This document shows positions 35,593 to 46,259 of a stretch of 64,000 nt of DNA, in pieces (within the stretch, counting starts at the first letter, position 1; each line of letters begins with the position of its first letter). The translations under genes were made by a program, and so were the position numbers. The notes under the pieces were generated by a model. That model saw nothing but the letters and a program-made list of their open reading frames with translations. It was not told the origin of the DNA and did no database searches. Origin of the DNA: Okeania sp. SIO2B3 (GTDB taxonomy: Bacteria; Cyanobacteriota; Cyanobacteriia; Cyanobacteriales; Microcoleaceae); NCBI RefSeq assembly GCF_010672525.1, contig NZ_JAAHGH010000023.1:1-64000 (forward strand), written 5' to 3'.

Positions 35593-37586
35593 CTATGCAA
35601 AATGAAATTAACTCTCGCCCTAATTCTCATCAAAATATATCTTTGATTAGTTCTTTATACAAAGCTTTCTGTTTATTACCTGAAGCACTACAACAACGTA
35701 AATATAATAAAAGGACCTTAAAGTTTGTGTTGAGTAAGTGGAAAAAGACTTCAGAAGATGATGAAATTCCAGTAATTGCAAAACGGCTTCAGATTGAAAT
35801 GTTTTTGGTAGAATGGGGTTGGGTGATTGGAATTTTGGTAATTATAATCGGAATTTTAGCGATTAATATAGTTATATTTAAAGGAAAAGAAAAAACAGTA
35901 GTAATATCACCATTACCAACAAATACAAAGTCGCCAAGAGAAAAAATTCCCGATTGTATCAAAGAAAATAATTGTATTTCTATAATTGATATAGCTAATG
36001 TTGAAGATCTTATTTCACCTTACTTCAGTAAATTAACAGTAAAATTCACAACAAACGTCACACCTGAGGACAAAATAAGTATCCGTAATCATGGCATAAA
36101 TTCGGGTCAAATTGGTATTGATGGCAACGACATTACCTACAGTGGAACTATTATCGGTAATTTCACTGGAGGTGAAGGAACAACACCTCTGGAAGTTACT
36201 TTTAATAGAAACACTACACGGAAAATTGCTGAAGTTGTAGTTCGCAATATTGTCTATCAGAACGTCTCAGAAAATCCTACTTTTGGCTCTCGTACAGTAG
36301 AGTTTAAGATCGCCGATGGTTATAATGCTATCAGCGAACCCTTCAGCACAAACATTAATGTTATTCCTACACAAAAAGACATCACTCTCAATGTTCCTAC
36401 TGCTCAAACTGTTAAAGAAAATGCAAATTTAGCTATTAGTTCTATTAGTATTAATGGTTCTGAAAATCAAAAAATTACAATTACTCTTCAAGTCAGTAAC
36501 GGTCAACTCACAGTTAAACCCGATGTAGTTGGTGGATTAACTTCTAAAGAAATCAGCAATAATAAAAGTAACAAAGTGACTCTAAGTGGTACGGTTGCGG
36601 AAGTCAATACCACTCTAGCTAATTCTGATAGTATCATCTATCAAGGAAATCAAAACTTTAGTGGAGAAGATTCTCTTAGCATTACTATGTCTATTAATAA
36701 TCTAGTGAAAGGTTTGGTCTGGCCACCTAATGCTCTAATTGTCGAACCTATTAGCAAAAGCGTCAGCATAACCGTTAATCCTCTCAATCCTCCACCTGTG
36801 ATTAATGTTCCTAGGGATATCCAAGTCCCCGACCAAAATAGGGATTTCCCTATTACTGATATTAATATTAGCGATCCAAACAATCAAAATATCAGTGTTA
36901 TTCTAGAAACTGTAAACGGTAAACTGACTGTAAAAACAAATGTACCTCAAGGTTTACCAGAGGATAATATCGAAAATAACCAAACTCAGGAAGTTACTTT
37001 AAGTGGCAATATAAGTCTTATTAATAATATTTTTGCAGCTCCTAATGGAGTCATTTATAGAAGTCAACAAATCGATCAAGATTCTCTAAAAGTGATTGTT
37101 AATGACGGTAAAAATACTGTTAGTAAAACGGTTAGTATCATTGTTAACGATCGACCTGCTATTAGAGTTCCAAAGTATGTCATCACTAGCAATGGCATCA
37201 GAATTACCGAACCAGAAGCGGTAAGACTAATAAAATCATGGTTACAAGCAAAGAAAAAAGTCTTTGCTTATCCATTTAGTATTAAAATTCTCAGACAATA
37301 TACAACAGGTCAATATTTTGAGCAGAGAGAAGGAACAGTTGAATGGCTGAGAAAAGAGTATGGGTATTATAGGTTTGGCGATCCTACAGTTCAAGCTTCT
37401 GGAAAATTTGATGAAGAAGGAGATCGGGTAATAATTGATGTAAGAATATACCAAAGCTCTACACTTTGGGTTAATGGAATAATTGATAGAACACGGAGTA
37501 ATCCCACCACTGGTGTATATCGTTATAGTTTACAGTGGGAAAATGGTCGTTGGAAAATTGCTGGTTCTCAGAAAATAAGCCAATAA
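35586..37586 (+). CDS. Single-pass membrane protein with IMS (DUF4101-like) C-terminus
   Basis: 666 residues. The N-terminal helical segment (LPEALQQRKYNKRTLKFVLS, about 31-50) and transmembrane helix (78-97) match the 257-residue protein of cassette 1. Beyond the membrane lie repeated Ig/cadherin-like beta-sandwich domains (about 120-520; repeated patterns such as LQVSNGQLTVK / LETVNGKLTVK and VTLSGTV / VTLSGNI). The C-terminal domain (about 530-666) has EAVRLIKSWLQAKK, VEWLRKEYGYYRFG and the ending NGRWKIAGSQKIS, typical of the ARC6-like IMS/DUF4101 domain of cyanobacteria. ATG 35586 overlaps the upstream stop; a second ATG at 35595 would avoid overlap. It is probably the membrane output or exported sensor of the system. 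Confidence 0.85.
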   Translation: MLTMQNEINSRPNSHQNISLISSLYKAFCLLPEALQQRKYNKRTLKFVLSKWKKTSEDDEIPVIAKRLQIEMFLVEWGWVIGILVIIIGILAINIVIFKGKEKTVVISPLPTNTKSPREKIPDCIKENNCISIIDIANVEDLISPYFSKLTVKFTTNVTPEDKISIRNHGINSGQIGIDGNDITYSGTIIGNFTGGEGTTPLEVTFNRNTTRKIAEVVVRNIVYQNVSENPTFGSRTVEFKIADGYNAISEPFSTNINVIPTQKDITLNVPTAQTVKENANLAISSISINGSENQKITITLQVSNGQLTVKPDVVGGLTSKEISNNKSNKVTLSGTVAEVNTTLANSDSIIYQGNQNFSGEDSLSITMSINNLVKGLVWPPNALIVEPISKSVSITVNPLNPPPVINVPRDIQVPDQNRDFPITDINISDPNNQNISVILETVNGKLTVKTNVPQGLPEDNIENNQTQEVTLSGNISLINNIFAAPNGVIYRSQQIDQDSLKVIVNDGKNTVSKTVSIIVNDRPAIRVPKYVITSNGIRITEPEAVRLIKSWLQAKKKVFAYPFSIKILRQYTTGQYFEQREGTVEWLRKEYGYYRFGDPTVQASGKFDEEGDRVIIDVRIYQSSTLWVNGIIDRTRSNPTTGVYRYSLQWENGRWKIAGSQKISQ

Positions 37587-37836
37587 AATTTGTCTAAAAA
37601 TTATTTCACAAATTGTGTTTTGGAGCGGGGTATCAAACTACATTCCGCTGCACTTCACCTCTTAATTAAAGTTGTAGGTTGGGTTGAGAAACGAAACCCA
37701 ACACCAGCAGATTGTAAGTTAGGTTTAGAAACAAAACTCAATAACAATATGAATTATCAACAAGTTAATATTCGACTTTGTTGGGTTTATCCTAACGGAT
37801 AAGCTCCGCTAACACTATCGTTCTACCCAACCTACT

Positions 37837-38484
37837 TTATTTTGCAGAAACCTGTTGCTGCACCCAAACACGAAAAGTATTCATAGTCTTATTCCAACCT
37901 ATAAATGGAGAGCGTTCCAAATATTCAGGAATAGCATCAGTCAAGGGCAAATCAGGAAAATGAATACTAAATTCCGACTCTGCATATTCCCCATTTTCTA
38001 ACACATCAATTTTCAACTTACCCCTCTCAAACCTCCACAATTCAGGAACACCTAAATTTTGATAAATATTAGGATGAGTCCGAGAAGTAACGTCAATTTC
38101 CAATGCTAAATCTGGAGGCGGATCGACAGTTAAATCTATTCGTTTCTTACCTCGTACCTTTGCCTCATTTTCAATATAAAAACAGTCATCAGGTTCAATA
38201 CCTTGCTGCATCAATTCATTTTTAAAAGTTGTGGAACCAAGAGGCCAAAAATCAATTTCTAACTCCTGCATCAGCACCTTAAATAAATCTGCAATAATCA
38301 CTTTTGCACTTTCATGTTCTGGTAATGATGCCATAATTTCCAAAGTATTATTATCATAAGCAATTCGCGAATTACGACTTTCTCCTAAGTCGGCTAAAAT
38401 TCCTTCAAAATCTTGCCAATTTACATCTTTTAATAACACTCGCTGTCCTGGAGGAACAGTTAATTGTTGGAGTTTAAGCAGCAT
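37837..38484 (-). CDS. Uma2 family putative endonuclease (DUF820)
   Basis: 215 residues of the PD-(D/E)XK-like Uma2 family, highly multiplied in cyanobacteria and of unproven function. Typical features are VNWQDFEGIL near the N-terminus, YDNNTLEIMASLPEHE, the acidic core PDDCFYIEN and PPDLALEIDV, and GVPELWRFERGKL. All putative active-site acidic residues appear present. Repeats lie on both sides (37665-37830 with gttgggtt motifs, and a MITE at 38504). Family copies often sit in repeat-rich DNA and may be mobile or defence-related; no partner is visible. Confidence 0.92.
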   Translation of the reverse strand: MLLKLQQLTVPPGQRVLLKDVNWQDFEGILADLGESRNSRIAYDNNTLEIMASLPEHESAKVIIADLFKVLMQELEIDFWPLGSTTFKNELMQQGIEPDDCFYIENEAKVRGKKRIDLTVDPPPDLALEIDVTSRTHPNIYQNLGVPELWRFERGKLKIDVLENGEYAESEFSIHFPDLPLTDAIPEYLERSPFIGWNKTMNTFRVWVQQQVSAK

Positions 38485-38503
38485 TTTTTCTCCTCATAAA
38501 AAC

Positions 38504-38770
38504 TAAGTAGGGTTTGCTGAAAAAGTCTTTTTCAGGAGTAGGGGAGTAGGGGAGTGGGGGAGTAGGGGAGATTAGAATAGTTAGGAGAAACAAGGAATTA
38601 TAGAAAAGATAGTCGGAACAATTGTCAGAGTTATTTTTCTGCTATCCCCCCTGTCTTTTCTGCTAAGTTTTAGAGAATTTTCAACATAAAACCAGGCACT
38701 TTTTTCGCTCCTTTAAAGGTTGAATCCTTTATCTGTCAATACTTTTAGTTTAACCAGCAAGCCCTAAGTA
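38504..38770. repeat. 267-bp MITE-like element, copy 1
   Basis: Ends taagtagggtttgctga and ccagcaagccctaagta are near-perfect inverted repeats. A 259-bp relative lies at 45623-45881 with the same ends and matching interior (agtctttttgc, gagaatttt-like and aaagg..gaatcctttat segments). A lone end occurs at about 56696-56711. A ggggagtagggga tract is embedded. It has no coding capacity. Confidence 0.8.
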
Positions 38771-38890
38771 AGTTGGGTTATCCTACGGATAAGCTGGCGC
38801 TAACATCCTTCAACCCAACCTACATTTATTGCACCATTTAAAGTGTGTCAATCTAGTATTTTTTATTATTACAAAATACAACACACCATT
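38767..38890. repeat. Direct repeat left of RTX gene
   Basis: Matches 40226-40326 (agtaagttgggtt ... cccaacctacatttattgca ... atctagtattttttattatt ... acaccat), in the same orientation. The left copy carries extra bases (atcctacggataagctggcg) inside its hairpin. Confidence 0.8.
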
Positions 38891-38937
38891 GATAAAGTAA
38901 TTTGTAACAATTCAACTAAAATTTCCCAAAACAAAAC

Positions 38938-40179
38938 TTATCTGATTTGGAAATTATCCTCAGTTATAGCAGGAGCATTCTCTAAGAGAGCAAACTGATT
39001 TATATTACCATTAGCGTTGTAAAATAGTTCCCCTGATGTTTCATTATAGATAATGAAAGCATCAGAACTATTGACTGCATCATCGGTGTCAACTATTTCA
39101 AAATCATTATCATCACTGAAACCTCTTCCACTATCGCTGTTAAGAGCAGCAAAAGTTGTCTTATCTAGTAATATTAGGTCTCCTTGGTTTCCATCTTCGT
39201 CTGGTCTCAAGTCTGACTGGAAGTCTGTAATATTATCTACACCAATATCGTCGGAATTGAAAGCCACATTAGTATTGAAGATAAAGCGATCAATACTTGC
39301 ACCACCTGCCAAAGTATCGTTTCCACTACCACCATTAAGGCGATCGCGACCTTGACCACCTCTGAGAATATCGTCACCATCCCCACCCAAAAGGATATCA
39401 AAACCAAGACGACCTTCTAAAACATCATCACCATCTTTACCAAATAGCGTATCATTACCCAAAACACCAATAATTTGGTCATTTTCATCTGTACCAACAA
39501 GGCGATCGTCGCCTTGAGTGCCAATACTTGCCACACTCAAGCTTACAGAGTCAAAAGTTACCGACCTACCTTCACTTTCATTGAGGTTTACCAAACGGAT
39601 GCCCAAGTTTTCTCCCAAGGAAGCATCATTTACACTAGACCGATAGGAAACAGTTGCTGTCTGAAACTCTCCCTCTGAAATAGATAGAGAGTTATCATCC
39701 ACTGCCAACACTTCATCTCCTGCCAACAGTTGCACTTGATAACCCGGAAAACCATCTAAATCAAAACTAGCTTGTAATGTTTGCAGAGTAAAGGCTTGAG
39801 GATTTCCTACTTCTACCTCTAAGGTGTATCTTTTACCAGTTTCCAGCACTGTATTGAGAGGCTGAAATATTCCTACTCGACCTTCACCCGCTAGCAAACC
39901 ACTGTCAGCAAACGCGATATTGTTTCCTTCTGGTACGCCAACATCGGGATGAGGTGTATTACCTGCTCCTGTTGCTGGATTAAATATACCCACAAGTGGA
40001 GCATCGAATGCCGGGAGTTCTGCATCTGCGAAACTCTGAACTAGGCCATCTGGATCGTATATCTGCCAATCAGGAATCGGTGGAATAATATTTAAACCTA
40101 GTCTATTTAGTTGGTCGGTAAATTGATCGTCTTCAAGTTCTGGTGTTTCAAACCCTGGATTCAATAATTCTTCTTCCAT
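38938..40179 (-). CDS. RTX-type calcium-binding secreted protein
   Basis: 413 residues, strongly acidic. The N-terminal part (about 1-215; NPGFETPEL ... DWQIYDPDG ... GKRYTLEVEVGNP) looks like a carbohydrate-binding or choice-of-anchor beta domain. Residues about 220-300 carry glycine/aspartate nonapeptide repeats (GNDTLFGKDGDDVLEG, GGDGDDILRGGQGRDRLNGG), which bind Ca2+ and form a beta-roll. The C-terminal part resembles the conserved end of many cyanobacterial RTX proteins (DNITDFQ ... GDLILLD ... AITEDNFQI), a likely type I secretion signal. No cleavable N-terminal signal is present, consistent with type I export. Function is probably a surface or extracellular structural protein. It is bounded by matching direct repeats. 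Confidence 0.88.
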   Translation of the reverse strand: MEEELLNPGFETPELEDDQFTDQLNRLGLNIIPPIPDWQIYDPDGLVQSFADAELPAFDAPLVGIFNPATGAGNTPHPDVGVPEGNNIAFADSGLLAGEGRVGIFQPLNTVLETGKRYTLEVEVGNPQAFTLQTLQASFDLDGFPGYQVQLLAGDEVLAVDDNSLSISEGEFQTATVSYRSSVNDASLGENLGIRLVNLNESEGRSVTFDSVSLSVASIGTQGDDRLVGTDENDQIIGVLGNDTLFGKDGDDVLEGRLGFDILLGGDGDDILRGGQGRDRLNGGSGNDTLAGGASIDRFIFNTNVAFNSDDIGVDNITDFQSDLRPDEDGNQGDLILLDKTTFAALNSDSGRGFSDDNDFEIVDTDDAVNSSDAFIIYNETSGELFYNANGNINQFALLENAPAITEDNFQIR

Positions 40180-40225
40180 AACTTTTCTTGTTTACTCTAA
40201 ATTTTATTTTACCTTACAAAAACCA

Positions 40226-40326
40226 AGTAAGTTGGGTTTTGTCCCTCAACCCAACCTACATTTATTGCACCATTTAAGGTGTATCAATCTAGTATTTTTT
40301 ATTATTACAAAATACTAGACACCATT
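40226..40326. repeat. Direct repeat right of RTX gene
   Basis: Second copy of 38767-38890. Internally it forms a hairpin in which ggtgtatcaatctagtattt is opposed by aaaatactagacacc. Confidence 0.8.
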
Positions 40327-40472
40327 TTTATCTAATACCTTGCCTACATCTATTTCAGGTTTTCGTTAAACTTTTTGAGAAATTTTTGTAGAGACTTTCC
40401 ATGAAATGCCTCTACATTTTTTTTCACACCTATGTCATAATAATATCAACTGATACTTATGAAATATCTACT

Positions 40473-41069
40473 TTATTCTGCTGCCTCACCTTCTGACTCT
40501 GTAGATGACGCTCCCGCAGGAGCCATTACACGCGCTAACACTAAGTCTGCTTCTCCTGTCGCTTCTACTCCTTCTGGTAAAGTAATTTGACTCAGCTGAA
40601 GAGACTCTCCTAACTTAAGACCTGAGACATCTATATCTAATGTTTCAGGAATTTTATCTGGTTTGCATCTGATTGCTAATTCTGTAACAGTCTGGTCTAA
40701 AATTCCACCACCGACTTTAACTCCTACTGGATCGCCAACAAAATGTATAGGTACTTCTACATCTAGACTTCCATGAGCAGCTACGGAGAAAAAACTTAGG
40801 TGAAGAATTAAGGGTTTATAGGGATGAGATTGAACTTCCCGAAGAATAGTTTTGCCACTCCAAGAAATATCAGGAACTTGAAGATCGATGATAGTATTGT
40901 TAATAGAGGTATCCTTTAACAACTTTTGTGCTTTTTTAACTTCAATTGTTAATGGAACTGATTCTGTACCTTGATGACCATATAATACTGCAGGAATTAA
41001 TCCTTCTCGTCTTAGAGCTTTGGTTTTGCTACCTTCAGGTCTTTTTTGACATTCTACTGTAACTTCCAT
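40473..41069 (-). CDS. rplY: 50S ribosomal protein bL25, long (CTC) form
   Basis: 198 residues. The N-terminal 5S-rRNA-binding domain shows RPEGSKTKALRREGLIPAVL and YGHQGTESVPL. The C-terminal TL5/CTC beta domain shows VEVPIHFVGDPVGVKVGGGI, then ITLPEGVEAT, and ends in an acidic tail (SSTESEGEAAE). It is the long form usual in cyanobacteria. The gene follows purA on the same strand, an order I recall from other cyanobacteria, but here about 960 bp of repeats and an IS relic separate them. Its own leader is short. Confidence 0.95.
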   Translation of the reverse strand: MEVTVECQKRPEGSKTKALRREGLIPAVLYGHQGTESVPLTIEVKKAQKLLKDTSINNTIIDLQVPDISWSGKTILREVQSHPYKPLILHLSFFSVAAHGSLDVEVPIHFVGDPVGVKVGGGILDQTVTELAIRCKPDKIPETLDIDVSGLKLGESLQLSQITLPEGVEATGEADLVLARVMAPAGASSTESEGEAAE

Positions 41070-42031
41070 CTTGACTTTTTTCGCTTAGTTTGCTTACCAA
41101 TTATATCAAATTTTTTGACATAGCAGAAGAAAGAAGAAAGAAGAAAGAAGCAAGAAGGGAAAATTGCTTATTAATAGCTATCTGGAAACAACACTCTTTT
41201 CACTTCAACAACAAATTTCTCTATTTTCTCTACTCCCTTATTTATAATTATTCAATCATCGTAAAATTTCGGTAAGTGGGAAACCACCGTCTTTTAAGCG
41301 GTGGATGGAAACGACTCGACGGATTTTAATCCGTAGTCAAAAAATGTGTTATAATTGACCTTAAACTTAAAAAGTAGTCTCAATGGTCTTTTGGCCGGAG
41401 AGAGTATTGGCCATTGACACCGTAAGCGTGGACTGCTGCTGTATATGTACTACGGTACGGTACTGGCAATGTGGTTGTTTGCCTAACGGCATACTTCGTA
41501 AACGAGCAATGTGAAAATCGAGGTTTTAACCCGATTTGCAACTCCTCTGAAGAATCCATGCGGATTTATCCCGTGGAGTGTCAAACTGATAATCTAATAT
41601 TAGACTTGTCGCTTTATAACTTCAAAAAATACCAGAAACCTTGTTATGTAAAGATTGTAGCTCTTGACTAGCAAAAATGCTTAGAATTATTGCTCTGTCT
41701 AGGTTGGAGCGATTTTTTCCCTTTATTTAGCGACAACTCTATTATGTCATTATGTCTCTATACAAAATTTCTGAGGATCGAGGAAGGCGACAGGATTACC
41801 AAATCTTCTAAAATATCTATAATTATGATTTATGGCAGAAGTTAGTATTAAGAGAAATAACAGAAATAGATAGATATTATCACAGTTGAAGGAAAGGGCG
41901 TAGACATATCAAAAGCTTAAAACTCGCGCCATATTTTTCCTTCTTTCTTCTTCCTTCTTCTTCCTTCTTCCTTCTTCCTTCTTTCTTCTTCCTTCTTCAA
42001 ACCCATCCACATTAAAATCAATTTCGATTAA
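41070..42031. other. Intergenic region between rplY and purA with IS relic
   Basis: It holds a gaagaaag tract (about 41125-41150), the IS200/IS605-like relic (41276-41585), AT-rich sequence, a partial polypyrimidine element (about 41881-41950) and a long ttccttc tract ending near 42000. No intact gene. Confidence 0.6.
41276..41585 (+). mobile_element. Internally deleted IS200/IS605-like element (possible omega-RNA relic)
   Basis: The left part has a subterminal hairpin (accaccgtcttttaagcggtgg), an imperfect stem (cggattttaatccg) and a promoter-like TATAAT at 41350-41355. The right part (about 41400-41585) resembles the 3' end of cyanobacterial tnpB elements, the region that yields the guide omega-RNA: acaccgtaagcgtggactgc, cctaacggcatacttcgt, and a terminal gaatccatgcggatttatcc followed by cgtggagtgtcaa. 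No tnpA or tnpB coding sequence remains. The assignment rests on remembered similarity and on the hairpin ends. Confidence 0.45.
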
Positions 42032-44211
<2,180 letters not shown>

Positions 44212-45264
44212 ATGGCTTTACACGCAGAATTACATCGACATTTAGGAGGTTCCGTAGTTCCTAGAGTTTTATGGCGATATTTCCAACGTCAAAACGAGGA
44301 GCTAGCAAATCGTTTTCCCAAATATCAACAATTTGAAGAATTTTATACAAAACCAAGGAACACATTAGATGAATATTTGGAACTACATACATTAGTAGAA
44401 CACGTTCAAACTATTGAGACATTACCTTACTTTATTTATCGCTTAATTCGAGGTGCTTATACATTTGAAAATTTAGCTTATTTAGAGTTACGTTATACTC
44501 CTTACTTGAGAACTCCAGAGCATTTATCTCAGTCTCAACGTATAGATTTAATGTCAGAAATAGTTACGACTGTGGGTAAGGCAAGTCAACAAAATGAATA
44601 TCCTATTGTTACTAGCCAAATTCTATGTATGCACAGTAGGTTACCCTATGAAGTGAATCAAGCAATTGTAGATTTAGCAGTGCAAATGCCAGAATATGTA
44701 TGTGCTATAGATTTAGCTGGTGGAGATAATCATTATGGCGAACGTATAGATGAGTTTATTAAACTGTATAAATATGCGCGTTCCCAGAAAGTAAAAACTA
44801 CTGGACATCTTTATGAAACTCCCAACGGTTGTCATCCAGAATTACTACCTTATTTAATGCGAATTGGTCATGGAATTCAAATTCCTTTAAAACATCCAGA
44901 ACTATTAAAAGAGGTAGCTAATACAGGGCAATGTTTAGAAGTTTGTCCAACGACTTATTTCAAAACAGGTACTATGGATAATATGAGTCAGTTAAAGATA
45001 GTATTTGACAAATGTTTTGATGCTGGAGTAGATATTGCTATTTGTACAGATAATGCTGGTTTACATAATGTACGTTTGCCGTTTGAATATGAGAATTTAC
45101 TAACATTAGATGTGATTGATTTTCGACAACTACAAGCTTGTCAAGATGCAGCATTTCGTCATGCTTTTGCTTGGCCTCATGGTCAGCGACCAGAGGAAAT
45201 GTTAACAGGATTATTACAGCCAGAATCTATTATTGCAGGAGTCATAAACTCTAATTTGGTATAA
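44212..45264 (+). CDS. Adenosine-deaminase-like amidohydrolase
   Basis: 350-residue TIM-barrel metal-dependent deaminase of the adenosine/AMP deaminase family. Metal and catalytic residues: H8 and H10 (ELHRHLGGS), H199 and E202 (GHLYET, where classical enzymes have HAGE), H220 (RIGHGI) and D280 (CTDNAG). The residue after D280 is Asn, where classical enzymes have TDDP, and the usual CPxSN motif is CPTTY. The fold and chemistry (hydrolytic removal of an exocyclic amine) are well supported, but the substrate may not be adenosine. The gene lies divergent from purA, so a purine role is plausible. The start ATG follows an AT-rich leader. Confidence 0.85.
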   Translation: MALHAELHRHLGGSVVPRVLWRYFQRQNEELANRFPKYQQFEEFYTKPRNTLDEYLELHTLVEHVQTIETLPYFIYRLIRGAYTFENLAYLELRYTPYLRTPEHLSQSQRIDLMSEIVTTVGKASQQNEYPIVTSQILCMHSRLPYEVNQAIVDLAVQMPEYVCAIDLAGGDNHYGERIDEFIKLYKYARSQKVKTTGHLYETPNGCHPELLPYLMRIGHGIQIPLKHPELLKEVANTGQCLEVCPTTYFKTGTMDNMSQLKIVFDKCFDAGVDIAICTDNAGLHNVRLPFEYENLLTLDVIDFRQLQACQDAAFRHAFAWPHGQRPEEMLTGLLQPESIIAGVINSNLV

Positions 45265-45622
45265 AAGTAAAAACTACATTTCTTAGGCAGCTTTACTTTA
45301 TAAGTAGGCTGTTTTTTTATCTAATACCAAGCGTGATAAATTTTTGCTACATTTTCTTGAGGGTGGAAGTAGGGGAGTAGGAGATTTGGTAGGGACATTA
45401 ACGATAGTTATGCGAAGCTAACGAGTTTCACCTAAGTTAAGCATTTTTTTCACCCTTGGTATAATACGAAATCGACTAAAATTTATATTTTTGGTCAAAT
45501 AAAAATCTCCTTTCAACAATTAATAATTAATAATTACCTCTCCTTGAAATGAATATGGTTGAGTAAAAATAATTTTTTTCTTTTCTGAACCTATCCCACT
45601 ATTTTTAACAGATTTATTTGTT

Positions 45623-45881
45623 TAAGTAGGGTTTGCTGAATAAAGTCTTTTTGCTCTTTGTAGGGAATAGGGAGTAGGGAGTAGGGAGTAGTTAGAATAA
45701 ATAGGGATTACAGAGTCAGTGGCCATTCATAATAGTAAGAGTGATTTTTTTGCCATAGCTACCCGAAAATACTCACTCCGTGAGATGTTTTAGACCTAAC
45801 TTCTTGTACTTTTTCCAGACTTCAAAAGGCTAAAACCTTTACCTACCAATGTTTTTATATTTAATCAGCAAGCCCTAAGTA
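45623..45881. repeat. 259-bp MITE-like element, copy 2
   Basis: Inverted ends taagtagggtttgctga and tcagcaagccctaagta. Same family as 38504-38770, including the caggcac/ccagac...aaagg...aaacctt segment. Confidence 0.8.
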
Positions 45882-46073
45882 AAATATGTTGAAAAAGCTT
45901 TATTTTTCGTTTTGTAATCTCAAAATATTTAGAGTTTTTAGCAAAAATCTTATTATTGGGATAGGTTCATCTTAGTTCATTGGATATGGCGTTTTGCTCC
46001 GCAATATTTTTACGCAGTATTCTGTTTGTGTAGCATCTTGCACTGTAAGGAAAAAGCTTGAGTTCCTCTGTAA

Positions 46074-46200
46074 TATCATGTCCGGATAATCAGTGAAAAA
46101 AACCTTTTCCCTTCTAACCTTTTCTTTCCTTCTGCCTACAGCATAGCTGCCTTCTGCCTTACCTCTTCCAAAGTGTAAGTATTCAACCGGACATGATATA
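46074..46200. repeat. 127-bp element with tatcatgtccgg ends
   Basis: Ends tatcatgtccggat and aaccggacatgata are inverted repeats. The interior is ttttcccttct..ccttctgcct and aagtgtaagtattcaaccgg. Partial copies are at 22560-22630 and 53373-53607, and lone ends occur near 26778, 27768 and 52410. Confidence 0.75.
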
Positions 46201-46259
46201 AGAGGCTAGCAGTTAACGGGCGTTGTGCGCTAATTTTAAAGCTAAAAAATGACCGCTTT

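Larger units (their letters stand above)
38485..38937. other. Intergenic region with MITE and direct repeat
   Basis: Holds a 267-bp MITE-like element (38504-38770) and the left copy of a repeat (38767-38890) also found on the other side of the RTX gene. Confidence 0.7.

Noticed and set aside
37590-37802. 70-residue frame after the IMS-domain gene
   Set aside because: Reads the dispersed gttgggtt...acccaacc repeat; no independent evidence.
41471-41671. 66-residue frame
   Set aside because: Lies over the right end of the IS605-like relic, in sequence resembling a non-coding RNA end.
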